From Datura wrightii (lineage: Eukaryota > Streptophyta > Magnoliopsida > Solanales > Solanaceae): a stretch of DNA of 64,000 bases. Numbering within the stretch: the stretch's first letter is position 1; every line of letters starts with the position of its first letter. Location: the NCBI GenBank assembly GCA_035772735.1, contig JASDFA010000002.1, forward strand, positions 37,096,501 to 37,160,500, read 5' to 3'. Positions 10,061 through 21,223 of the stretch are shown in pieces. The notes below the pieces were generated by a model. The model did not search any database and had not been told where the DNA came from. It saw only the letters and a list, made by a program, of their open reading frames with translations. Both the position numbers and the translations under genes were made by a program.

Positions 10061-11637
10061 TGATTTAATGAGTTTGTAATTTTCCAACTCATTAGGCTCT
10101 TGAGAATGTGCTTTAGCTTAGTTTTCAAGTCATTTAAATGAATTTTATGCCCTTTTTTCCTTTATATGTGTACATGCCTGAGTTGAAGAGAAAATAGCAA
10201 GAAGTGGAGTAAAAATGATGGAATTAGGTGAAAAACGGTGCTACACCGAAAGACACCAGCAAAACGCTGGCCAAACGAAGATGACCACTGACTTGAGGAC
10301 AATATGCAACTAGCAGCTGCGGACATTAATCGGTGGCTGCGAAAATTAACCGGCGACTCATCGGTCAAATCGCCTATCAGCACCTGCACTTTCTGGACCA
10401 AGGAGTAAATGAATTGGTGGATTGCAGATGAAGGCTCGTGAAACACCAAAAGTGTCACCGAGTGGTCCTGGAGAATCACTGCATGTGCAGCAGATGATGG
10501 ACGACAGTTCGCGAAATGTAATCGGTGAACCTCCGGCTCCCCCGTAAGTGACAAAATGCCTGAATAGAGGTAAATACGTCCATCACTGGAAAAAAGAGGA
10601 TATTGGTTGCCCTATTTTTCTATATAGTCTTGAAGAAAGTATTCTGTACAAAACTTTTATACTTTTTAGCTTTTTGAACATTCCTTTTGCCTTGGGAAGA
10701 GAAGAACTCCATTGGAGGAGATTGTTGGATATTGCTTTTCTGATTTTCTTCTTCTTCCATTAGCAAGGTATAACCATTGTTGCAGACATATTGTGAGTTT
10801 GATTTTTCTTGCCCTTACTAATGAAATCATTGAGTTTATTGATGTATATACTCTTTTGTTTCTTAGTCATGATTAGCTAAATGATCAACTAGAGGTGTGT
10901 GATGATGGGTACTTAATTAGATTGGGAATTGCTATATTCATCCTAATATTGCTTAATTAGTGTAAATCTGTTGAGTTCTCTCTAATTTATAATTGATGAT
11001 CCATAGTTGCAAATATGGGTTTACTTTTCGTACATGATTTAGCTTCAAAAAGAATAATTCAAGTGTTGGGAGAGAATCTGATGGTGGAAATGGATGTGAT
11101 TATGTCGAGTTAGGCTAGAAATAGCCAAAACCCATGGTCATAACCCTAATTGGTAGTTAATGGCTAGAAATAGCTAAGCTATTAACCCAAACTCTATTGG
11201 AATAATTGAATTGTGTCTTGAGGTTCGAAAGTACTCGAGAAAAAGGCATCTATGAGGTTGAAATACATAGAATGCCATCTTTCCCAATGTTATTTATACT
11301 TATTCATAATGATTTGATGAGCTAGAATATCCTTATTTGACTAGCACCCTATCTACACCACACCTCTAATCTTCTCTCATTATTGTCTATCAATTTTGGT
11401 TATCTTGCTATTTTGGTAAGCTGGTTTGAAATCCACAATATTGTTATCTCTACCCCCCCCCCCCCAAATTTACTGTTTTATTTTTTCTTAATTGGTGCGA
11501 ATTAGTTCAAATTTCCTAAAACAATGTTTGCGCAAATCATTCACTAGTCTTTGTGGGATTCGACCCCGATATTATTTATTTTGATACAATGATCACTTAC
11601 ACTTTCTCTAAATGTGGAGTGTATTTGAACATTATCA
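10061..11637 (+). repeat. 3' LTR of P2
   Basis: It pairs with 2169-3661 and ends ATTATCA. It carries about 48 bp (about 10151-10198) missing in the 5' copy, a duplication of about 20 bp near 10316-10337 and a run of 13 C at 11453-11465 where the 5' copy has a much shorter run. Confidence 0.92.
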
Positions 11638-11642
11638 GTAGG
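11638..11642. repeat. Right target-site duplication of P2 (GTAGG)
   Basis: It matches 2164-2168 exactly. Confidence 0.9.
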
Positions 11643-11906
11643 TTTAAGTCTCTGTACTTCAACACTTTAGATAGTTCATCACTACGATGGGTACTATGAC
11701 TCACACCATGTAGTACGGTTCATAGTGACAAACCATAATATGAACTTCTGCACCTTGTCAATTCTCTGCTTCTCACAATGGTCGGGACTATGAGCCATAC
11801 CATCATGTTAGGCTTTGTACTGAGGCTCATAGTCCAGATCTGTACTGCAGTTTTCACCCATCAATTTTTTCTTCACCTACAAAATGAACACAGATTAGTC
11901 GAGATA
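11643..11906 (-). other. P1 spacer, segment right of P2
   Basis: This continues 990-2163 after removal of P2. It contains the same words (for example CATAGT, ACCATGTAGTACGG and TGAGCCATACCAT variants) and no coding frame. Confidence 0.65.
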
Positions 11907-12042
11907 CTTGGGTTGCCTCCCAAGAAGCGCTTGATTTAACATCGCGGCACGGTGCATGTGGTTTGGTTATTAAGAATTTACCAAAACCACCTCATGGTTT
12001 GCCTCCCATACAATGCCTGATTTAACATCACAGCACGAACCA
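11907..12042 (-). promoter_or_regulatory. Conserved post-protease hairpin box of P1, tandem pair
   Basis: On the minus strand two copies of the box lie in tandem. The copy nearer the protease (11991-12042) is decayed, with core TATGGGAGGCAAACCATG. The second (11907-11952) has the perfect core CTTGGGAGGCAACCCAAG preceded by GCCGCGATGTTAAATCA. P3 has the same tandem arrangement. Confidence 0.75.
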
Positions 12043-12056
12043 AGTCTCTTGACTAC

Positions 12057-12745
12057 TCATAATTCGTGAAGAAACTCAGTATCCATATCAATTGCGTAGA
12101 CTATAGGAAACTCATTTTGTTGCTTCATTAACTTACAAACATTGAAGGTGACCTCTTCTTTGTTCAGCCTAAGCTTCACTAGGACTGATTCAACATCCAC
12201 TAAAGCTCTCCCAGTTTCATGGAATGGTCACCCCAAGATGATGGGGACCTTACAATCCGAGATCACAAAATCAACTGGAAAGATGAACTTGTCCACTTTC
12301 ACTAGGACATCATGGAGTATGCCCACAGACTTCTTCACTATGCGGTCTTCCATCAAAAGCCGCATTGTTGTCAGTGTAGGGAATCCCAAGCCCTACTGCT
12401 TAAACATAGCTAAGGACGTCAGATTTATGCTAGCTCCCATATCACATAAAGTCCTTGCAAACTCAAGGTATCCAATTGTGCATGGGATAGCGAAGGCACC
12501 AGGGTCTTCCTTTTTTTGAGCAAGGACCCGTGAGGCTATGGCACTACGATGATGAAGATTTCCAATAGGCTCATAGCTCACAGATCTCTTCCCTGATACC
12601 AGGTCCTTCATAAACATTTCATACCCAGGCATTTGCTCTAATGCCTCGACCAATGGGATATTCACAGAAAATTGCTTCAACATAGACGAGAACTTCCAAA
12701 ACATCCCATCATCCACCTTCTTCTTCATGCTCTGAGGGAATGATG
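12057..12745 (-). pseudogene. pro: Aspartic protease domain of P1
   Basis: The minus-strand frame 12728-12393 shows the linker KFSSMLKQFSVNIPLVEALE, then EDPGAFAIPCTIG and the active-site strand TLCDMGASINL (D-M-G, so the catalytic Asp is kept and the second position is changed). After a stop near 12393 the domain continues in the same register with GILHDVLVKVDKFIFPVDFV. The segment before PIILG is shortened by a few codons relative to P3. The frame ends at 12057. The gag-protease boundary motif PPSFPQSMKKK is seen just upstream. It is the retropepsin of P1 and would process its gag; it is inactive as it stands. Confidence 0.8.
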
Positions 12746-13842
12746 GAGGTGATCGAGGGATGGGTCTTAAAACTTATGGGTCCTCTTTTTCCTTCCGTTT
12801 TTCTACCTTATACTCCTTTGCATCAATCGGAGTCTTAGTAAACTCAATATCACCTTTGATCACATGCTTTTGCAACCTGATCCTCCTCATCTACCTTGAT
12901 CTCACTCTATTTTCTCATAATTACAACTGGCATGAGTAGATCAACTATAGTCTTTCCAATCTTAGTCATCACAACCATACAGTGGTTGTCACTATTTGGA
13001 TTCTTTATGGTATTGCTAGGAAGTGTGCCCTTTTGCCTCCGGTTCATGGATGCAGACATCTGACCTAGCTGCTGCTCAATCTATTTAATCATTGTGGCAT
13101 TCGATTCAAATTTCTAGCTCATGCCATATATGTCTCCCCAAATGTCCTTCAACTAATCATCTGTCGGCTTCGCCTTCTGCAGCAACTCACCCATCATACT
13201 CTCTATCTTTGAGGACCCAGCATCACCCTCTCAACCTTATGAGGGAAATAAAGGCCTGTATGATCATTTCTGAAACCATTATTCTTTCTCTAATAACCTT
13301 CCCACTCTCGACCTCTACTCCTACTATAACCATTCCTTTTGTAATTGTCCATATACTAATTTCGACCTTGATTTTTGGAACCTTGGATCTAAGCTTCTTG
13401 ACCAGACCCTTGGGTGCTGGCCCAAAAACCCACCACCTGGTTATCCAAGAAGTTTGCCTCCTCCTTGGAATTTGAGTGCTCGAACCCATGTTCCTGACCC
13501 TGCGTTCCAACTGCATTCACCTTCTAAGCTCTAGACCCCATGATATGTTTTGTGAGTAAGTCAAAAGATTTTCTCATATGGGCTAACTCCTGATCATGCT
13601 CCTCCTTTTTTCTGCGTCGCTCCATAGTCATCCCTATAGTATATGCACCCGCAACTATCTCCACCTTTCTATTATGCCAGGCGTTGTTTGTCTTGGTCAC
13701 TCGATCAAGTATGGTTGTTACTTCCTCCCACGAGTGACTCATCAATGATCTACCTACCATTGTATTAGTTACTTGTGTTGTTATTTAGAGACCTGTAAAA
13801 TATTTCCAAGAAGCTATCATCAGAAATTTTATGATTCGGGCA
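12746..13842 (-). pseudogene. gag: gag of P1, C-terminal half
   Basis: Starting at the X1 insertion site, the minus strand reads CPNHKISDDSFLEIFYRSL, then GRSLMSHSWEEVTTILDRV, TKTNNAWHNRKVE and MERRRKKEEHDQELAHMR with SFDLLTKHIMG. These form the second half of the Athila-like gag core plus a charged helical segment. The frame 13760-13524 is open for 78 codons and is then followed by stops and shifts through the low-complexity Gly/Tyr/Asn-rich linker (13516-13090). Part 12746-13090 encodes the variable linker to the protease. The N-terminal half is at 30895-31558 beyond X1. Confidence 0.78.
13838..13842. repeat. Left target-site duplication of X1 (GGGCA)
   Basis: It is identical to 30890-30894 and lies within P1 gag. 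Confidence 0.9.
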
Positions 13843-16163
13843 TGTAATACCCCGGAAGTGCCTAAGACTAGACCTGGGATTTAAAAATGGAAGTTGGCAG
13901 AAATCTGAAAAATCATCATAGAATGGGTCATGTAATGGGTAGTTGGTTCCACCAGCGATCCGTAGGAAGGGACCGTGGTGAGGTGCAGTAGGGTTGAAGT
14001 TGGGGGTAACGGGTCAAGGAACAACCCGTGGCTTGATGTCATGAGTCGTTGTTTGTAGACGTGGGGAGATTGATCCTTAGTCTAGGAGGAGGTAATGGGT
14101 CATAGGATAACTCAAGATGAGCATCAACGGATTGTGGTGAGCAACTGTGGGAAAGAGTAGGAAAATCTCCAATCAAGGAAACAAATGGAAACCACGACTC
14201 GTTGGAAGGAGGCACGAGTCATGTTGTGGCTCAATGGAAGGCCAAGTGCAGGTCATCAGGGAGAAACAACGGAGGATACAACGGACCTTCATCTGATGTA
14301 ACGACTCTTCCTATCGAGTCGTGGTGTTAAAATCTAAGAGATGAATTTTGGGAAATGGATGCAACGGACGGATACCACGAGTCGTGGTATCCAGGCACAA
14401 TCCATTGGATCAGTCGTTGTCACTGCCAGTGCTGATTTTTCAAGAAATTCTTTAAGGGTATTTTCATCATTCCTAAGTCCTAGGGTCCTAAACTACATCG
14501 TTTAGGGATCGGAATGTAGTGTTTTAGGAGGAGAAAACCTATCCTAGGCCCATTCACATCCATGCATGCATATCGAAGGGGTTTAGGAGGTGATCAAGTT
14601 AGAGTTCTTAAAGTTTTCCTTCAATCTTTCATTAGGCTTTCAAGGGTTGGTAAAATCAGATCTTCCCCAGGTATGTAGGGTTATGAATGGGTGAATCCAT
14701 TCACACCCATGCGCAATTTCTCTCTAAATCATGATATTTCTATGATGGTTTTATGGGGTTTTAACCCAATGCATGAAATTTCTAATTCAATACATGGGTA
14801 TGATCTAAATGAGTTTCTATTATTGAATTATGAATTATGGGCAAGTTTTTACATTACTTTCCATTAAAAATCACGTTTCAAGCTTTATAAATTCAAATGT
14901 CCATTTTTGATAAGTTAATGAAAGTTGATATTTATGATGAATGTTCATGTACGACAATGTACTAATGATGAAAAGCATATTTTCAAGTTACTCATGTTTA
15001 CAATCATGTTTTCAAGTGAATTGAGTATTTTCAAGCAACTTAAAGTATGGGGCAATGCTCACATGTTCAAGTATGATTTATGACTTACGATATGGATTTC
15101 ATGATTGATAAATTTATGAGGTTAGCCAATTAATGAGCCTTGATTCATGGATAAACATGTATGTAAATGGGGATCAATGATGTTAATATTTATTTGGCCA
15201 TGAATATCATCAATGATGTTTATGATTTACGTACGAGCCTAATGCGCATGCTTTTGGGAACAGTTTCTAGCACCGAGTAGCCTGGCATTCAAAGAACTAC
15301 ACCGGTTTCTCATAACTACGTGCCACTGTAGGTTCATGTTGATACATTAAAATGTTAATAGATCTCCTCTTTCGGGATATCAGATAATACACATCCCTTG
15401 ATTGGCAAGCCTGGGACGACTCTGCCCATTTGAGTGAGATAGGTTGGGCATCATGTAAGGCTCTACCATGATGGTATCAATTATGAAGAGTCCTCTCATT
15501 GTTCCTCATGTTTTTATGCATGGTAATGTTTTATTATTTTGGTTCAATTCATGTTAAACGAAGCTTTTGTCTTATGATTACGGTTATTGTTAATTTACGA
15601 ATGCTTTCAAAACCTTGAGCCTTATATTATATTATCATATTTATGTTATGTCATACTCTTATTATCTCTTATGAACTTTTATGTATTTTAAATGTCCATT
15701 TTACTTACCTTGCATACTTGGTACATTCCACGTACTGACTGCATACGCTATGCTATATCATTTTATGATACATGCTCCGATCTTCAAACTCGGAACCATC
15801 ATTAGCTCGTTCCTAGAGTTAGCATCCAGTCCATTGGTGAGTCGTCATCCCCCGAGGACCAGTTGATATCAGTTATCTCTTTATGTTCAGTTTTCTAGAC
15901 TTGTTGGGTTAGTTGGGGTGTTGTCCCATCAGCCCATCAATTATGTTAGAGGCTTTTAGACTATGTGTAGTATTCAGCTGTTATGTATGTTGTGCATTTC
16001 ACTTTCCATGTTGTGCTATGAATATGCTTCCACTATGTTATCATGTTGAGTATTCCTCTTTACTAGATTGAGATAGATGTATATTTATGCCATGGGTTGA
16101 CTTGGAGTCTCTTGAGGCTCCTTGTCCCGTGTTCCAATCCGGGTCTATGTTCGGGTCGTGATA
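13843..16163 (+). repeat. 5' LTR of X1
   Basis: It begins TGTAATACCCCGG and ends GGGTCGTGATA, where the other copies end in TGACA. Length is 2,321 bp against 2,332 bp for the interrupted 3' LTR. Bases 13915-14420 are filled with words like ACCACGAGTCGTGGT, including a 23-bp inverted repeat at 14370-14392. Bases 14580-15880 are AT-rich and presumably include the promoter and transcript start, but I could not fix a TATA box. Confidence 0.92.
14370..14392. repeat. Perfect 11-bp inverted repeat around a single base
   Basis: The arms GGATACCACGA and TCGTGGTATCC are separated by one G. The matching spot in the 3' LTR (about 21750-21773) is degenerate. Confidence 0.85.
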
Positions 16164-16167
16164 AAAT

Positions 16168-16178
16168 TGGTATCAGAG
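16168..16178 (+). other. Primer binding site of X1, tRNA-Met type
   Basis: TGGTATCAGAG starts four bases after the LTR and matches the initiator tRNA-Met PBS used by most Ty3/Gypsy chromoviruses. Confidence 0.85.
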
Positions 16179-16369
16179 AAATAGGTTTGGAGTCTCCTAG
16201 GGTGTCTGAAAAACGCGTTGAGTAGAGTCTTTTTCATGGTTGTGAAGTGCTCCACACTTATGATGAATAGGCTACGAAACATTTAGGAAATGTTCCCTTT
16301 CATAATTTATGTAGTACGATGGGATATCTCCCTATCCTTCTAATTTGTGCTTTTTGCGATTGATAAATC

Positions 16370-17560
16370 ATATCTTATCGCAGAGTTAACGGTAGGAGGA
16401 ATGGAAATGGAAACATCCACGAGGATGGAGACGTAGTCGGGCACTAACAAGCCCCACCAGTCAAGGAGCATCATGCACTGGAGCCAGTTTCCCATGCTGA
16501 TTCCGTGCAGCTATTCAGATGCTAGCGCAGACCTTGACCGCTCAGGTCAACCATAAGTAAGTGGCACATATTCCGCAAAATGTAAATGTGGCAGCCGCTC
16601 GAGTCAGAGATTTTTTAAGGATGAACCCGCCAGAGTTTCTTGGTTCTAAGGTGGATGAGGATCCACATGAGTTTATTGATGTGATTGTGAAGATCAACTA
16701 GATCATGGGGGTGAATGGCGTTGAGTGTGTTGAGTTGGCCTCATATCATTTGAAAGGGGTCACACACATCTGGTTTCGACAATGGAAAGATAGTAGGGCC
16801 GCCGGAGCAGGCCTATCACTTGGGAGGAGTTCCATGTTGCTTTCCTAGATCAGTTCTTCCCTCGTGAGATGAGGTAGTGGAAGGCAACCGAGTTTGTGAG
16901 TTTTAAGTAGGGAAGATGATGGTATAGGAGTATGCCCTTGAGTTCACTCGCTTATCAAAATATGCCCTAGAGTTAGTGGTTAATAAGAGGGCGTGAGTGA
17001 GCTGGTTTGTTCATGGGGTGGCGAATGATTTGGACAATGATTGCAAGACCACTATGCTCCACCATGATATGGATTTCCCTCGGATAGTCTTGTGGGCCCA
17101 GCAAATGGAGGCAGCTCATATGAGGGAGCGATACTACAAAAGGGCCCAAATAGACAGCTATGGGTTCAATTATCAGAGATCAGGTGGTGGTAACCGCTCT
17201 CAGATTTAGCAGAGGTCACTAGCTCTAGCACCATCATCAGCTAGTGTTCCATCAAGACCCAAGGGTGATCAGAGGATCAAGGCCTCAAGTTTAAGGGACT
17301 AGAGGGGCATGCAGGTAGAGTGCACCTTCCTGGCCTGGGGGAAGTGTGGCAAAAGCCATGCCTTAAGATATCTATTATGGGTGTGGTAGATCCGTCCACA
17401 TGCACCGAGCATGTCCATTTTTTAGACAGAATAATGATAGAGGTCGTGCACAAACTACAAGGTTAGCAGAAGCTCCAACACGCTCAGCTTTGTAGGGGTA
17501 CCACTAGTGGGGGTGGCGGGCAGCGCCAAAACAGATTCTATGCCCTCGCTTAATGTCAGG
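16370..17560 (+). pseudogene. gag: gag of X1 (chromovirus capsid/nucleocapsid)
   Basis: The equivalent of the start in X3 (ATGCCTCCCCG) reads ATATCTTATCG at 16370, so the start codon is mutated. Downstream pieces in several frames are RVNGRRNGNGN, then MNPPEFLGSKVDEDPHEF, WFRQWKDSRAAG, and from 16997 GVANDLDNDCKTTMLHHDM and QQMEAAHMRERYYKRAQ, the usual gag core order. The zinc-knuckle part near 17300-17420 is badly decayed; only scattered Cys residues remain. The product would form the particle and bind the element's RNA. Confidence 0.8.
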
Positions 17561-20500
17561 AGCAGGAGACTTCACCGGATGTGGTTACTGGTATGTTACA
17601 AGTGTTTCACCTTGATGCTTATGCTTTGTTATATCCAGGGGTTACTTTTTCTTTTGTGACACCTTAAATTGCGAGTAACTTTGGAGTCAGTCCCGAAATT
17701 CTATCAGAACCATTCTCAGTCTCTATTCCTGTTGGTGATTCAGTTGTAGCTACGCGGGTGTATAGAAGTTGCCCGATCACAATATTGCAGAAAGTCACCT
17801 CCACATACCTAGTAGAGTTAGCCATGAATGACTTCGATATTATTCTCAGCATGGATTGGTTGTATGTCTGTTATGCTTCGGTTAATTGTAGGACCCATGC
17901 GGTGGTGTTCCGCTTTTCGGGCGAGTCAGTCTTAGAGTGGAAGGGTAGTTGAGCCGTTCTTGTAGGTTATTTTATTTCCTATGTTAAGGCTAGGGAGATG
18001 ATTTCTAAGGGTTGCATATACCATCTAGTTAGGGTTAAGGATGTTGAGTCCGAGACCTCGACTATCCAGTCAGTTCCAGTGGTATGTGAGTATCTAGAAG
18101 TGTTCCCTCATGATTTACCGGGTATTCCTCTCGAAAGGGAAATAGATTTTGGTATTGACCTCCTCCCCGACATGCAGGCAATATCTATTCCTCCCTACAA
18201 AATGGCTCCAGCCAAGCTAAAAGAGTTGAAGGAGCAGCTGAAGGATCTTTTGGATAAGGGTTTCATTAGACCGAGCAAGTCCCTAGGGTGCACTAGTTCT
18301 TTTTGTCCAAAAGAAAGATGGTTCTCTTCGTATGTGTATTGATTATCTGCAATTGAATAAGGTCACTATCAAGACTAGGTGTCCTCTACCTAGGATCGAT
18401 GATTTGTATCACTAGCTGTAAGGTGCCAAGTGTTTTTCGAAGATAGATCTCAGATCCAGGTATCATCAGCTTAGAGTTTGGGAGAGCGACATCCTGAAGA
18501 CAACCTTCAGGATGCGGTATGGTCATTATGAGTTTGTGGTTATGTCTTTTGGACTAACGAATGCTCTTGTAGCTTTTATGGACCTGATGAACAGGGTGTT
18601 CAAGCCATACCTAGATATGTTCATGATTGTGTTTATTGATGATATCCTGATATACTCTCAGAGCGAGGAGGAGAATGCCACTCATTTGAGGGTGGTGCTA
18701 CAAACACTCAAGGATTGCCACCTATAAGATAAATTCAGCAAGTATGATTTTGGGTTGAACTTAGTGGCGTTTTTGGGCCATGTGGTATCAAGTGAGGGCA
18801 TACAAGTGGACTCTCAAAAAATAGAGGCGGTGAAAAATTGGCCTAAACCGGTGAATCCTTCAGATATCAGGATCTTTTTGGGTTTAGCGGGCTACTATCG
18901 GAGATTTGTTGAAGTTTTCTCATCTATTGCAACACCCTTGACCAAGTTGATCCAAAAGAAGGTGAAATTCCAGAGGCTTGTGAGAAGAGCTTCCAAGAGC
19001 TGAAGGCTCGACTTACCTTAACACCGGTGTTAACTCTACCCGAGGGTACCAATGGGTTCATGGTGTATTGTGATGCTTCAAGGATCATACTTGGGTGTAT
19101 ATTGATGTAGCACATAAAAGTTATAGCATATGCCTTCAGACAGCTGAAAGTTCATGAGAAGGATTACCCGACCCATAATCTTGAATTGGTCGCAGTGGTA
19201 TTCACCTTGAAGATATGGAGACACTATTTGTACGGGGTCCACGTGGATTTTTTGCGCACCATAAGAGTTTACAATATGTGTTTACCAGAAGGATATCAAT
19301 CTACGATAAATGAGGTGGTCGGAGCTAGTCAAAGACTATGACATGAGTGTCCTTTACCATCTAGGCAAGGCTAATGTGGTAGCAGACGCACTTAGTAGAC
19401 TCTCTATGGGAGTGTGTCCTATGTGTATGGGGGAAGAAAGGAGATGGTGAAGGATGTGCATCGAATTACAAGGTTGGGAGTTCGGTTAGTTTATTTGACC
19501 GATGGTGCGGTTAAAATTAAGAACGGTTCAGAATCCTCCTTGGTGACTGATATAAAATTTAGGCAAGATGAATACCTTATTTTGGTAAAGTTAAAGGAGG
19601 CCGTTCAAAATAAGAAGGTAGAGGTCTTCTCCAAAGGGGGAGATGGTGTACTTTGATACTAGGGTCGCTTATATGTTTCGAATGTGGACGATTTGAGGAA
19701 TCAGATATTTCACGAGGCTCATGGATCCAGGTATTCTATCCATCCAGGTGCCACCAAGATGTAGCGTGACTTATGGGAAGTCTATTGGTGGAATGGCATG
19801 AGAAAGGACATCGCGGAGTTTGTAGCTAAGTTCCCAAACTATTAGCAAGTAAAGGTTAAGCATCAAAGACCAGGAGGGGTGCTTCAGGATATTAGTATTC
19901 CTACTTGAAAGTGGGAAGAAATCAATGTGGATTTCATAACAGGTTTGCCTCACACTCATCGACAATATGACTCTATTTGGGTGGTTGTGGATAGGTTGAC
20001 CAAGGCCGCTCATTTTCTACTGGTCAAAACAACTAATTCCGCAGAGGATTATTCCAAATTATACATTTGAGAGTTGGTTCGATTTCACGGAGTTCCCTTG
20101 TCCATCATATTAGATAGAGGTACTCAATTTACCCAGTTTTGGATGTCGTTTCAAAAAGGACTTGGTACTCAGGTAAAGCTCAGCACGATGTTTCACCCGC
20201 AAACGGATGGTTAGGCGGAGTGGACTTTTTAGACTCTTGAGGATATGTTGAGAGCTTGTGTTATTGATTTCAAAGGTAGTTGGGATGATCATTTGCCTCT
20301 TACCGAGTTTGCACACAACAACAACTACCAATCCAATATTCAGATGGCTCCATTTGATGCTCTCTATGGGCGGAGATGTAGATCACCTATTGGTTGGTTC
20401 GAAGGGTGGGAAGCTACGATGATAGGACCAAATTCGGTCCATGAGGCTATGGAGAAGGTTCAGCTAATACGGGACAGGTTGAAAATGACTCAAACTCGCC

Positions 20501-20983
20501 AAAAGTCCTATGCTGATGTGAGAAGGAGAGAACTCAAGTTTGAGGTGGATGATTGGGTGTTTCTGAAGGTGTCTTCCATGAACGGAGTGATGCGGTTTGG
20601 AATGAAAGGAAAACTCAGCCCTCGTTATGTTGGCCCCTACTGGATTGTGAAATGGGTTGACAGGGTGGCATATGAATTGGAGTTGCCCTCAGAATTAGCT
20701 TCCTTGCGTCCTTGTTTTCCATGTATCACTCTTTAAGAAGTTATTGGGTGATCTAGCTCTGGTTGTCCCAGCGGACAGTGTTTGTGTGAAAGACAACCTT
20801 AGTTATGAGGAGGTTCCGTTGGAAATATTGGATCATCGGGTTCGAAGGCTAAGAAACAAGGAAATAGCTTCAGTTAAAGTTTTATGGAGGATCCAACATG
20901 TTGAAGGAGCTACATGGGAAGCCGAAGCAGACATGTTGGCTAGATATCCATATTTATTCTCTACCAGCTTAGTTCCATCTTGA
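17561..20983 (+). pseudogene. pol: pol of X1: protease, RT, RNase H, integrase, chromodomain-like tail
   Basis: Domains appear in order with stops and frameshifts between them. Protease: 17578-18000, with FHLDAYALLYPG and NDFDIILSMDWL. RT: 18050-18900, with IPPYKMAPAKLKELKEQ, LLDKGFIRPSKS, YGHYEFVVMSFGLTNA and the catalytic FIDD at 18632-18643. The thumb/connection has AFLGHVVSSEGIQVD and FLGLAGYYRRFVE. RNase H: about 19000-19420. Integrase: zinc-binding part near 19730-19870, catalytic core with VDFITGLP and LDRGTQFT at 19920-20230, then the C-terminal part 20245-20736 (AHNNNYQSNIQMAPFDALYG, GKLSPRYVGPYWIVKWV). A chromodomain-like end (VLWRIQHVEGATWEAEADM) closes at 20983. It makes cDNA and integrates it; this copy cannot be active. 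Confidence 0.9.
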
Positions 20984-21223
20984 GGTATCAGTTTTGCCCT
21001 AGTACTCTAATTAGTTTTCATGTTCAGTTCATGTGCCCATGTTTCTTTTATGTCAAGATATGTATGTATGATTCATGAATTCAGTTCAGCTTCTTTGAAT
21101 CAGAGTTAGTCATTCTGTCAGTTTTCATCTTAAGTGATCAGTATTTGAGTATGATGATTACATTTCTCTATTTTCTATATGTTTTTCCACATTCAAGGAC
21201 GAATGTTCCCAAGGGGGAGATAT
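20984..21223 (+). other. X1 3' untranslated part and polypurine tract
   Basis: T-rich non-coding sequence ends in AAGGGGGAGATAT (about 21211-21223), the polypurine tract directly before the 3' LTR. Confidence 0.8.

Larger units (their letters stand above)
2169..11637 (+). mobile_element. P2, complete gag-pro-PTP LTR retrotransposon
   Basis: This is a structurally complete 9,469-bp element with two LTRs (2169-3661 and 10061-11637), a tRNA-Asp-like PBS (3666-3683), gag, protease, a conserved hairpin box, a PTP ORF and a 3' non-coding tail. Both sides carry the 5-bp duplication GTAGG. The internal part is 6.4 kb and no RT, RNase H or integrase was recognised, so mobility would have required a partner's enzymes. 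It is inserted in opposite orientation into the spacer of P1, an element of the same architecture but with unrelated LTR sequence. P2 is the best evidence that gag-pro-PTP is a natural organisation and not a deletion product. Confidence 0.92.

Noticed and set aside
12142..12519. Plus-strand frame of 125 codons, and similar frames at 13092-13475 and 52567-53082
   Set aside because: They are antisense to the protease and gag of P1 and P3; the minus strand carries the conserved motifs.
16168..16178. tRNA gene at the tRNA-Met-like match, also at 56586-56597
   Set aside because: Only the short complement to a tRNA 3' end is present; it is the primer binding site.
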